DNA of 64,000 bases, taken from contig NZ_BAABWG010000004.1 of NCBI RefSeq assembly GCF_040372165.1, forward strand, positions 186,001 to 250,000. Reading direction: 5' to 3'. This DNA is from Hydrogenophaga sp040372165. GTDB lineage: Bacteria > Pseudomonadota > Gammaproteobacteria > Burkholderiales > Burkholderiaceae_C. This document shows, in pieces, positions 47,272 through 54,982 of this stretch. The notes beneath the pieces were generated by a model that searched no databases, was not told the origin of the DNA, and saw only the letters and a list, made by a program, of their open reading frames with translations. Made by a program: the position numbers and the translations under genes. Every line of letters starts with the position of its first letter. Position 1 is the first letter of the stretch.

Positions 47272-48516
47272 ATGGAAACGCTTGAAATTGTTGAAAAAAA
47301 GTCAATCGTCAACCCACCCCTGAGTGCAACACTGGAGGCGCGTCTTGAACGTGACTTTGTTCCTCGATTTTTCGGGACGTGGGGAGGTCGGTTTGCCGTT
47401 CAGGGTGCACATCCAGGACCGAATTCAATTCGACTGGACGGCAACGATTATTTGTCCGTGACAGGTCATCCGGAAATTGTTGCCGCGCAAGTGGCGGCTT
47501 TACGAGGCGATGCAGATTACGTGGTTCAGTCAGGGGTATTTCTGCAAGATGAGCATCCCACCCGGAAACTCGAATTGATGATGGCGGATTGGGTCGGCAA
47601 GGACGATGGATTCATCTGCCAGTCCGGCTATGCTGCCAACGTTGGCCTGATCCAGGCAGTGGCCGACGCCGACACCCCTGTCTATCTGGACTCCATGGCA
47701 CATGCGTCACTTTGGGAAGGTGCTCATTCTGCGCGAGCACCAGCGCACTCGTTCCAGCACAACGATCCCAAGCGTCTCGAGCGCGTGATCAAGAAACATG
47801 GACCAGGCCTGGTGGTGGTCGATGCGGTGTACAGCACGACTGGCGCCGTCTGTCCGCTGGAGGAAATGCTGGAAGTTGTGGAAGCGCACGGCTGCATGAT
47901 TCTGGTGGACGAGTCCCACTCCCTCGGCACCCACGGTCCAGCTGGCGCTGGCTTGTGCGCGCAACTGGGGCTGACAGACAGGGTTCATTTCATTTCGGCG
48001 AGCCTGGCCAAGGCGATGGCAGGTCGTGCTGGATTCTTCACTGCGCCTGCTCGCTTGCGTCATCACATCCTGACGTCCAGTTTCCCGAACATTTTCAGCT
48101 CATGTGTGCTGCCGCATGAGGCCATCGCGCTGCAAGCGACCGTGAAGCTGCTTCAAAACTCGGACGCGGAGCGCGAGCGCTTGCGTCACATCACTCGCCG
48201 GGTAAGGGCGGGGCTGGAAGAGCTTGGATACCCTATCCATCAGGGCACAGAACAGATCATTGCGCTCGAAGCCGGCCCGGAGGCAGACACCATCGAGTTG
48301 CGCGACGAATTGGACCGCTATGGTGTTCACACGGCGTTCTTTTGCGCGCCGGCCACGAGTACCAATCGTTCCCTCGCCCGCATGACTCTGAGCGCATCGC
48401 TCACAGACGCGGAGGTGGACCACATTCTCAAGGTCATGAAAGAGGTGGCTGCGGTCATCAAGCCCTGGAACTGGCCGGCAGCCCGTCGTCAGCGTGTGAC
48501 AGCCTTGCGCGACTGA
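47272..48516 (+). CDS. cqsA: CqsA/LqsA-family alpha-hydroxyketone autoinducer synthase
   Basis: PLP-dependent alpha-oxoamine-synthase-type enzyme that condenses an acyl-CoA with an amino acid or SAM-derived substrate to make a long-chain alpha-hydroxyketone signal (CAI-1 or LAI-1 type). 414 residues. PLP Lys247 in ISASLAKAMAGRAG, cofactor Asp213 in LVDESHSLGTHG (DESHS rather than the DDAH of BioF/KBL) and RLDGNDYLSVTGHPEIV near the N-terminus. The neighbouring CqsS-like kinase and response regulator support signalling rather than biotin or threonine metabolism. Strong AGGAGG five bases before ATG. Acyl length is unknown. Confidence 0.9.
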   Translation: METLEIVEKKSIVNPPLSATLEARLERDFVPRFFGTWGGRFAVQGAHPGPNSIRLDGNDYLSVTGHPEIVAAQVAALRGDADYVVQSGVFLQDEHPTRKLELMMADWVGKDDGFICQSGYAANVGLIQAVADADTPVYLDSMAHASLWEGAHSARAPAHSFQHNDPKRLERVIKKHGPGLVVVDAVYSTTGAVCPLEEMLEVVEAHGCMILVDESHSLGTHGPAGAGLCAQLGLTDRVHFISASLAKAMAGRAGFFTAPARLRHHILTSSFPNIFSSCVLPHEAIALQATVKLLQNSDAERERLRHITRRVRAGLEELGYPIHQGTEQIIALEAGPEADTIELRDELDRYGVHTAFFCAPATSTNRSLARMTLSASLTDAEVDHILKVMKEVAAVIKPWNWPAARRQRVTALRD

Positions 48517-48553
48517 GGCACACAACCGGGCCGCTGGTCGGCCCGGTACATGC

Positions 48554-49540
48554 TTAGCTGTCCAGGATGCCTCTGCTTCCCTGGGCGCTGAGGAAATTCT
48601 TGAACGCGTAGATGGGCAGCGGAAGGTCTTCCGGGGCCAGCGGAAACACGGCCGCCGTCAGCAGGCGATCATCGCCGATGCCGAACGCCTGTGCAGACCG
48701 TAAAGCGCCGCGCAATGACAGCTGCTGCTGCATTTCAGCCGCCACAAGTTGCTTGCCCTGCTCGACTGCCTTGACCGTCTCCAGGGATGCGCCTGCAGAA
48801 GAGGTGAGTTCGGCCAGGTCGCCCAGCGAAGCCGTTGTCTCCAACTGAAGCCAGTAGACATCGCCTTCATTGTCGACACCCAGAGCACCAAACGGCTCAC
48901 CGATGAACACGTATTCGACCCAGTGCTTCTGCACAAACGCCAGCAGGTCCCTCGCCACGGACGGCACCTGAAGCACCGACTGCTGGCCCGGTTGCAGGAC
49001 ACTGCGCCACAACGTGTTGAGGCGCGGATGCGGTGTGTGTGCCAGTTTGGCAATCACGGACATGATCTGCCGGGTGATGTCGGCTGACTGTTTGGGCACG
49101 AACTGGTCGATCAGGCCGTTGTTGAATGCCTGTATGGCAATCTGTTCATCAGCCTGCCCGGTGAGCAGCACACGCGATCCCGGCCAGTCGAGCAAGCTGT
49201 TGAGCACTTTGAGGCCGTCGGTGCCTGGCATGGCGTAGTCGACCACGCATGTCTCTGCCAGCTGGTAGCGGGAAGGGTTGGTCGCCCAGTAGCGCAGAAT
49301 CAGGGGCAGCAATGCGTGCCCCTGTCGCCAGCGCTCCAGAATCATCAGCTGGTGACCTGCATCGGCTTCCCAGCGTGCAGGCTCGTCCTTCATGCGTTCC
49401 ATGAAAGCTGAGGGGCGGGAATACAACTCGACCTGCCAACTGGGAGGAAGCACCATCCCGAGCATTTCAAGGTAGTCCTGGTCGTCATCCAGAAACAGGA
49501 TGCTTCCCGGGCGGTGGAACAGTGGAATCGTCAGGGCCAT
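48554..49540 (-). CDS. Response regulator with enlarged receiver and novel C-terminal domain
   Basis: 328 residues. The receiver has acidic pocket FLDDDQD (17-22) and phospho-acceptor Asp101 in VVDYAMPG. The two are about 80 residues apart instead of about 41-45, so roughly 38 residues are inserted between strands beta-2 and beta-3 (about 50-92). Thr/Ala switch region LLTGQAD and VPKQ (Lys) follow. The C-terminal 160 residues lack a DNA-binding or enzymatic motif. Its start lies 11 bases after the kinase stop on the same strand, so it is the likely partner of that kinase. The analogous slot in Legionella holds LqsR. Confidence 0.82.
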   Translation of the reverse strand: MALTIPLFHRPGSILFLDDDQDYLEMLGMVLPPSWQVELYSRPSAFMERMKDEPARWEADAGHQLMILERWRQGHALLPLILRYWATNPSRYQLAETCVVDYAMPGTDGLKVLNSLLDWPGSRVLLTGQADEQIAIQAFNNGLIDQFVPKQSADITRQIMSVIAKLAHTPHPRLNTLWRSVLQPGQQSVLQVPSVARDLLAFVQKHWVEYVFIGEPFGALGVDNEGDVYWLQLETTASLGDLAELTSSAGASLETVKAVEQGKQLVAAEMQQQLSLRGALRSAQAFGIGDDRLLTAAVFPLAPEDLPLPIYAFKNFLSAQGSRGILDS

Positions 49541-49551
49541 GGAAAATCAGG

Positions 49552-50856
49552 TTATTCGGTCGGGTGGCGTACCGGCAGATCGATGATGAAGACGGCACCC
49601 AGGTTGGGTTCGGAGTGCACACTGATGTGCCCCCTGGCGGCTTCAACCACGTTGCGGCAGAAGGTCAGGCCCAATCCACTTCCTGCTCCTGACTGTGTTG
49701 AAAAGAATGGCTCGAAAATGCGTTGCTGTCGGTCATGCGGAATACCCATGCCCTCGTCTGAAATGGCGATTCGCCCCTTGCCATGATGCAAGCCCACATC
49801 CACGCGGAGGTCTCCTGGCTCGATCACTTTGCTGGTGGCCGCCAGGGAATGCAAGGCGTTTTTGACCAGATTGGTCAGCACCTGGGCAAACAGGGGTCTG
49901 GAACCCGAGAAGGCAAAGTTCTCCTGAATGGTAACCGCCACACACTCACGTTCGCGACTTGTCTTGTAAGGGTATTGTGAAACAACTTCGCTGACCAATG
50001 CCTTGGCATCGATCAATGAGCTTTCACGAGGCAGTCGCATGAGCTGAGCATTGGATATCTGGGTATCGATGAGCCGGTTCATGCCCCTGACCAGATTTTG
50101 CAGCCGCTGGCCCAGTTCATCGAGTCGCTTGCGCTTGTTCTCCGGCAGGTCGCTGGTGGCCAGACCGGCCAGCACATCGCCCATGAGGTTGACCGTGGCC
50201 AGTGGGGTGCGCAGCTCATGGGCCATCACGCCCATGGTGCTGAGCATGTTGATCAGCCGGGCGCGGCGCAGGTTCGCGCTGGAGAACCCGAGCATCAATC
50301 CCATCAGGTAACTGAACGAGATCACCACATATTGCTCCATTGGCAAGGCGTAGTGCAGTTCGCCTGGGTAGGTCAAGCTGGCCACGCCGGCCCCGACAGC
50401 CAGCCCGAGGAGGGTGCCGCCAGCGGCAATGCGCCAGTCCGTCATGTGGTAGTAAACCAGGATGGCTGCGCTCAGGCTGGCCAGCCAGGCGGCATTGGCA
50501 TCGTTCATCCAGAACATCCAGCTGAAGAACAGAGGCAGCTGAATCCAGGTCGCGATGCCAAACACCCAGTTGCTTTTTGGCGACGACAGGTCGCGAGTTA
50601 CCGCTGGTAAGATGTAAGCAAGCGCTAACAGAGACAGGCTTACGCGAATCCAGACACTGTCAAACGGCTGCGGCAGCCAGAAAAGCCAAATACCACCGAA
50701 AATGAGGTGTCCGAGAAAAGTAAACGCGGCCAACCATCCCAATCGCCCCTGACTTGGGTGCAAAATGGGTTCCAATGGAGCGTCCACGATACGATCAGCC
50801 AGCCATCGCCAGAATCGTGTCCGTACGCTGTGTAGCCACAATCGGTTCAAGGCCAC
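49552..50856 (-). CDS. CqsS-like membrane histidine kinase, alpha-hydroxyketone receptor candidate
   Basis: 434 residues from GTG 50856, which has GAGGA seven bases upstream. Six transmembrane helices (about 40-195) resemble V. cholerae CqsS, including a WFPQ-like LFWLPQPFDSVWIR and the FFxxMxxMND-like FFSWMFWMNDANAAW. The kinase core has His213 in MGVMAHELRTPLATV, CqsS-like SQYPYKTSRERE, N box LTNLVKNALHSL and G boxes SDEGMGIP and GSGLGLTFCRNVVEA. Unlike CqsS it has no fused receiver; that role is taken by the adjacent gene. A longer frame from ATG 50964 would overlap the luxR-type start and is less likely. Confidence 0.88.
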   Translation of the reverse strand: MALNRLWLHSVRTRFWRWLADRIVDAPLEPILHPSQGRLGWLAAFTFLGHLIFGGIWLFWLPQPFDSVWIRVSLSLLALAYILPAVTRDLSSPKSNWVFGIATWIQLPLFFSWMFWMNDANAAWLASLSAAILVYYHMTDWRIAAGGTLLGLAVGAGVASLTYPGELHYALPMEQYVVISFSYLMGLMLGFSSANLRRARLINMLSTMGVMAHELRTPLATVNLMGDVLAGLATSDLPENKRKRLDELGQRLQNLVRGMNRLIDTQISNAQLMRLPRESSLIDAKALVSEVVSQYPYKTSRERECVAVTIQENFAFSGSRPLFAQVLTNLVKNALHSLAATSKVIEPGDLRVDVGLHHGKGRIAISDEGMGIPHDRQQRIFEPFFSTQSGAGSGLGLTFCRNVVEAARGHISVHSEPNLGAVFIIDLPVRHPTE

Positions 50857-50957
50857 TAAGTAATCCTCAGTATGTGCTCCAGCATGTTGCCTACCCTTAT
50901 CGGCCCCTTCTATCGAGGGTTGAATTGCATTGTCGTTGTTTCGAGGTGTGACCAACG

Positions 50958-51638
50958 ATGACATTGCCTGTCAACTTTGACAGTGTCGGCGTAGATGCCA
51001 TTCTCGCCGATTGGTTGTGTGCCTTGAAAGACCAAGGTGTAGACGCAGTGCTGGTTCTGGGACCCAATCCGTTGGGTGATCGCGACGATCGGGAGGTTCT
51101 GGCGGTTCATCCACCCAAAATGCTGGGCCCGGCCCAGGCGCTGGCCGACAGCCGGGATTTTGGCGCCGGGTGGCGAGACAGCGACGCGCCACTGGTGGCG
51201 TGGCAGGACATCTCCAAATCGGCTTATGGTGACCAGGCCGAAGCGGGTGGCCGCTGGCGCCGCATGTGGCTTTCTCACGGCTTCCAGACGCTGGTTCGGG
51301 TGGCCTTTTCCCTGCCGGCAGGCAGGGCATTCGAGTGCTTCATGTTCAGTCCTCGTGCCTTTGCAGACAGGTCCGAGGCTGCGCAACTGGCCTGGTCGGC
51401 TTTCAATGTCTGGCCCATGCTCCGCCGCTCCATAGCAGAGCAGCGCATCAGTCTCAGCCCCCGTGAGCAGGAGAGCCTGAACTTTGCCTTTGAAGGGCTG
51501 ACGGCGCGTGAGACCGCGCAGCGCATGGAATGCTCCGAGCGAACCGTGAACTACCATTTGGCCAATGCCATGTCCAAGCTGCAGACGGACAACAAGCTCG
51601 CTGCCGTTCAGCGCGCCTGCTGGCTTGGCCTGATCTGA
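50958..51638 (+). CDS. LuxR-family transcriptional regulator
   Basis: 226 residues. The N-terminal domain (about 10-155) has the size and some spacing of an autoinducer-binding PAS-like domain (WRRMWLSHGFQTLVRVAF, SLPAGRAFECFMF), but the classic W-Y-D-P-W-G acyl-homoserine-lactone ligands cannot be aligned with confidence. The C-terminal GerE/LuxR helix-turn-helix (about 160-222) is clear: LSPREQESLNFAFEGLTARETAQRM and SERTVNYHLANAMSKL. No luxI gene is present, so it is a LuxR solo. Divergent from the CqsS-like kinase. A lux-box-like dyad overlaps codons 4-9. Confidence 0.85.
   Translation: MTLPVNFDSVGVDAILADWLCALKDQGVDAVLVLGPNPLGDRDDREVLAVHPPKMLGPAQALADSRDFGAGWRDSDAPLVAWQDISKSAYGDQAEAGGRWRRMWLSHGFQTLVRVAFSLPAGRAFECFMFSPRAFADRSEAAQLAWSAFNVWPMLRRSIAEQRISLSPREQESLNFAFEGLTARETAQRMECSERTVNYHLANAMSKLQTDNKLAAVQRACWLGLI
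50966..50985. promoter_or_regulatory. Second lux-box-like dyad at the start of the luxR-type gene
   Basis: The core CTGTCAACTTTGACAG differs from the cqsA-leader dyad (CTGTCAACGCTGACAG) only at two central bases. It lies inside the first codons of the luxR-type gene and 110-130 bases upstream of the divergent kinase start. On the minus strand it contains TTGACA, a perfect -35 hexamer, so it could sit in the kinase promoter. Confidence 0.5.
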
Positions 51639-51744
51639 CTGCGCGACTGCACCACTGCACCACTTCCAGGGCGTACTTTTTGGTCTGCCACCTTTCTGCG
51701 CATGAATGACGTGCAATTCCGGTGCATTTGGCGATAATGCGCGC

Positions 51745-52518
51745 ATGAGTCTTTTGGCGATAGATGTGGGCAATACGCGCCTGAAATGGGCGCTCTACGA
51801 CGCCCCGCGTCCGGCTGCAAAGCTGCTGGCCCATGGCGCACAGTTCCTGGAAAACATAGAAACCCTGGCTGACGGTGACTGGAGCAACCTGCCTGCGCCT
51901 TCTCATGTGATCGGGTGTGTGGTGGCGGGCGACACCGTGCGTCGCCGAGTGGCTGAGCAGCTCGAGCTGTGGGATGTTGATCCACAGTGGGTGGTTTCAA
52001 CAGTCGAGGAGGCGGGCGTCGTCAACGGCTACGATCATCCCGCACGGCTGGGCTCCGATCGCTGGGTTGCCATGATCGGCGCGCGCCAGCGCCTGTTGCG
52101 CCGCGGCTCGCGCAGGCCCTGCATCGTGGTGATGGTCGGCACCGCTGTGACGGTCGAGGCGCTGGACAAGGAAGGACGCTTTCTGGGTGGCATCATTTTG
52201 CCAGGGCATGGCATCATGCTTCGCGCACTGGAGTCCGGCACGGCAGGCTTGCACGTGCCCACAGGTGATGTGCGTGATTTCCCCACCAACACCAGTGACG
52301 CATTGACCAGCGGAGGAACCTTTGCCATCGCTGGCGCTGTGCAGCGCATGAAGGACAACCTGCAGCGCCACTGCGACGAAGAGCCCGTGTGTTTCATGAC
52401 CGGTGGCGCCGGCTGGAAAATGGCACCCAGCATGAGCACCAGCTTCGAATTGATCGAGAGCCTGGTTTTCGACGGTTTGCTGGAAATTGCCTTTTCGCGT
52501 TTTGTTCAGGAGGCCTGA
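51745..52518 (+). CDS. coaX: Type III pantothenate kinase
   Basis: First step of coenzyme A synthesis: phosphorylates pantothenate with ATP. 257 residues from ATG 51745. The ASKHA phosphate-1 motif LAIDVGNTRLKWALYD opens the protein, GSDRWVAMIGARQ and VGTAVTVEAL follow in the middle, and GGIILPGHGIMLRAL binds substrate. In frame a longer N-terminus exists but is unconserved. Convergent with the wax-ester synthase gene. Confidence 0.95.
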   Translation: MSLLAIDVGNTRLKWALYDAPRPAAKLLAHGAQFLENIETLADGDWSNLPAPSHVIGCVVAGDTVRRRVAEQLELWDVDPQWVVSTVEEAGVVNGYDHPARLGSDRWVAMIGARQRLLRRGSRRPCIVVMVGTAVTVEALDKEGRFLGGIILPGHGIMLRALESGTAGLHVPTGDVRDFPTNTSDALTSGGTFAIAGAVQRMKDNLQRHCDEEPVCFMTGGAGWKMAPSMSTSFELIESLVFDGLLEIAFSRFVQEA

Positions 52519-52539
52519 ATCCGGCTGTACCGGTTCAGG

Positions 52540-54126
52540 TCAGTCCATATCGCCCCAGGGCAGCATCAAGGTCAGCGTCAGAAGCGATTCGAAAGCGGGT
52601 GTGAAACGGTCAATGATGGCTTGCGGGTCATCGCACAGCGCCGTGTCCGAAATCAGTCCGAACTGAACGCCACCACCGTAGCTCAGTATCGACACACCCA
52701 TGCCGACCGTGCCGGTCTGGGGAACCCAGAACATGGTCTGCTCCAGCGTACTGCCACACATTTTCAGCTTCTGGGCCGGTCCCGGTACGTTGGTCATGAC
52801 AGCTGTGGTCTTGCGACCAAACAGGTCCATGAGCGCATCCTGGGCCGGCTTGACAAGAATGCCCGCCAGCGACAACAGTGCGTAGGTCAGCAAAGGTTGC
52901 ATGCTGCCCTTGAGTTCGCTCATCCGGCGGCGCACTTCGAACAGGCGTTCCAGCGGGTTGGGTATGCCGACGGGCAGTGTCAGCGGCACAAGACCGAACT
53001 GATTGCCGAGCTTCCAGGCATCTTCCATGGGTCGAAGATTGATGGGCACCATGGCGCGAATTTCATGACCATGCGTCTCGTCTCCCTTGTTCTGGAGGTA
53101 AGTGCCAATGGCGCCGGCAACACAGCTGAGCAGCACATCATTGATGGAGCAGTTCATCGCCTTGCCCACGGCTTTGACCTGGTGCAGGCTGATGGGCTCG
53201 CACCAGGCGACCTTCTTGGCTCCGCCGGGCGTTCCCTTGAGCCGGGTGGGTGAGTCATCGGGCATGAGCGCCAGGGCAGCCAGATCGCTGACGAGTTGCA
53301 TGCCGTTTCGGGCCAGGCCTTCCACCAGACCCAGCGACTTGCCCCAGGATTCCTGTGGCGCCCCCAACCAGGCCAGCGAGCTCGCAGCGCCGCCGCCGGC
53401 GGTCTCCAGTGTCTTGGCAGTCAGGCTGCCCAGTGGACGAACCAGGGTGTCGGCCAGCCAGCTTTGCAGGGCATCCAGCGGGTCCATGGCATCGGGCTCG
53501 ACGCCTGGGGATGGCAGAGACAGTTTCTTGGGCGGAGCACCATCGTCGACCAGGCTCATCATGACGCTGATGAGGGCTATTCCGTCTGCGATGCAATGGT
53601 GGATTCGGGCAATCATGGCCGATCCACCCTGGACTCCGTCGACCAGCTCGAAGTGCCACAGGGGATGGCTCCTGTCCAGGCCTTGCGCAGCCAGCTTTGC
53701 GACACGCGTCTGCAGCGCCTGGTGCGCTGTCTGCCCTTTGCCCGGCTTGAGCTTGTGTGCCGAGACGTGTCGCGCAAGATCAAAAGATGTGTCTTCGATC
53801 CAGTGCGCGCCGGTGGCGTCTTCGCGCGCAATCTGGCGAAAGCGCTTGTAGACGAGCATGCGTTCCTGCACGCGTTGCCGAAGCTCTGCGAGCGAAATGC
53901 CAGGCCTGAGCAACCACACTCCCAGAATGGTCATGTGATTGTGCTCCGAGTCCATGCGCAGCCAGGCGGTGTCCACGCGACTCATGCGCTCGCCTTCGAA
54001 ACCCAGGGCCCTCACCAACGAGCCTTTGTTCACCCGCTTGCCGCCGTCTGGCTTGCCCTGGGGCGCTGCCGGATCTCTCTTGGGCACTCTCCTCTGGCGG
54101 GGTGTGCCGGTGTTTTCGGAACCCAT
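52540..54126 (-). CDS. Wax ester synthase/diacylglycerol acyltransferase (WS/DGAT)
   Basis: Esterifies fatty alcohols or diacylglycerol with acyl-CoA for storage lipid. 528 residues from ATG 54126, which has AGGAG upstream. The catalytic HHCIADG motif (HHxxxDG) is at about 176-182. The C-terminal domain has family motifs such as NDVLLSCVAGAIGTYL, MVPINLRPMEDAWKLGNQFG and MTNVPGPAQKL. An Arg/Lys/Pro-rich, unconserved 45-residue N-terminal lead precedes the MSRVDTAWLRMD start of homology. Divergent from the acyl-CoA-binding protein gene. Confidence 0.93.
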   Translation of the reverse strand: MGSENTGTPRQRRVPKRDPAAPQGKPDGGKRVNKGSLVRALGFEGERMSRVDTAWLRMDSEHNHMTILGVWLLRPGISLAELRQRVQERMLVYKRFRQIAREDATGAHWIEDTSFDLARHVSAHKLKPGKGQTAHQALQTRVAKLAAQGLDRSHPLWHFELVDGVQGGSAMIARIHHCIADGIALISVMMSLVDDGAPPKKLSLPSPGVEPDAMDPLDALQSWLADTLVRPLGSLTAKTLETAGGGAASSLAWLGAPQESWGKSLGLVEGLARNGMQLVSDLAALALMPDDSPTRLKGTPGGAKKVAWCEPISLHQVKAVGKAMNCSINDVLLSCVAGAIGTYLQNKGDETHGHEIRAMVPINLRPMEDAWKLGNQFGLVPLTLPVGIPNPLERLFEVRRRMSELKGSMQPLLTYALLSLAGILVKPAQDALMDLFGRKTTAVMTNVPGPAQKLKMCGSTLEQTMFWVPQTGTVGMGVSILSYGGGVQFGLISDTALCDDPQAIIDRFTPAFESLLTLTLMLPWGDMD

Positions 54127-54305
54127 TCTGTCTCCTGCTCTCGGTGGCGCTGGCTGCACTTGCTGCACCATCTGTTTCGGTCAAACCTGAGTGAACAGTC
54201 TATTGTGCTCGGTCGTCGCCGCGTAAGATACCGGGCGAGCCCTGATGCATTCGCGCTGAATGCATGCAGCAGGCACAGAACCACCGCCCACGAAAGGAGA
54301 CTTGT

Positions 54306-54560
54306 ATGTCTGACCTCAAGAGCCAGTTTGAAGCCGCCGTTGCCAACTCCAAGAAACTCAGCGAGCGCCCTGACAACGCTACCCTGCTCAAGATCTACGG
54401 TCTCTACAAGCAGTCGACTGTTGGTGACAATGGCGAGAAGAAGCCCGGTTTTGGTGACATGGTCGGTCGCGCCAAATGGGATGCATGGGACAAGTGCAAA
54501 GGCACTTCCAGCGAAGACGCCATGCAGCAGTACATCGACCTGATCGAGTCATTGAGCTGA
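54306..54560 (+). CDS. Acyl-CoA-binding protein
   Basis: 84 residues, a complete four-helix ACBP domain: SDLKSQFEAAVANSKKL, LLKIYGLYKQSTVGD, KPGFGDMVGRAKWDAWDKCKG. The YxxYKQ Lys and the KWDAW motif are the acyl-CoA ligands. It buffers or delivers long-chain acyl-CoA. AAAGGAG precedes ATG 54306. Placed between the WS/DGAT and PHA-system genes, which fits a lipid-storage role. Confidence 0.95.
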   Translation: MSDLKSQFEAAVANSKKLSERPDNATLLKIYGLYKQSTVGDNGEKKPGFGDMVGRAKWDAWDKCKGTSSEDAMQQYIDLIESLS

Positions 54561-54609
54561 TTGCCAGCACCCTCAGCACCCCGGCGGCAGGGAAATTGCC
54601 GCCGTGAAC

Positions 54610-54643
54610 AGGCCGCCAGAGCGATTCAGGCGGCCTTTTTTTT
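54610..54643 (+). terminator. Rho-independent terminator of the ACBP gene, inside the convergent PHA-system gene
   Basis: AGGCCGCC pairs with GGCGGCCT around an 11-base loop, followed by eight T residues. The T-run is the complement of the Lys codons at the C-terminus of the convergent gene, so terminator and coding sequence share bases. Confidence 0.9.
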
Positions 54644-54982
54644 CTTGCCTGACGCCTTCTTGGCGGTGGCCTTGGCCAGCTTGCGTGACGGCTTGTCGCT
54701 GAGCAAGGCATCCAGATTTTTGACAATCTCGGCCTCAATCCGGTCTTTGAATGCTCCGAGCAAAATGCCCAGTTTGGCCTCGAGCTCGAAGTGGCTGCCA
54801 TCAACTCTCAGCACGCCGCTGGCGCCGCTGCGCTTGAAATACACCTCGTCGCCGTCCTGACCTTCGGCGTAGCTGCACTCCATGTCGAACTCTTTCTCAG
54901 CTTGCTCGGCCCATTTCCAGGCCACCTTCCGGGCGGCGGCAAACTCCAGGTGGTGCGGGCGATGGATGTGAATTCTCGACAT
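54626..54982 (-). CDS. Polyhydroxyalkanoic acid system family protein
   Basis: 118 residues from ATG 54982 with AGGAA upstream. It matches the PHA_gran_rgn family: SRIHIHRPHHLEFAAARKVAWKWAEQAEKEF, then YAEGQDGDEVYFKRSGASGVLRVDGSHFELEAKLGILLG. The Lys/Ala-rich tail (about 95-118) recalls the PhaF-like tails of granule-associated proteins. Its exact role in PHA granule regulation is unproven. It overlaps the upstream aminopeptidase gene by 86 bases in another frame. Confidence 0.85.
   Translation of the reverse strand: MSRIHIHRPHHLEFAAARKVAWKWAEQAEKEFDMECSYAEGQDGDEVYFKRSGASGVLRVDGSHFELEAKLGILLGAFKDRIEAEIVKNLDALLSDKPSRKLAKATAKKASGKKKKAA

Noticed and set aside
47272..48516. The PLP enzyme as BioF or 2-amino-3-ketobutyrate ligase
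   Set aside because: The cofactor motif is DESHS instead of DDAH, no bio or tdh gene is near, and a CqsS-like kinase is adjacent.
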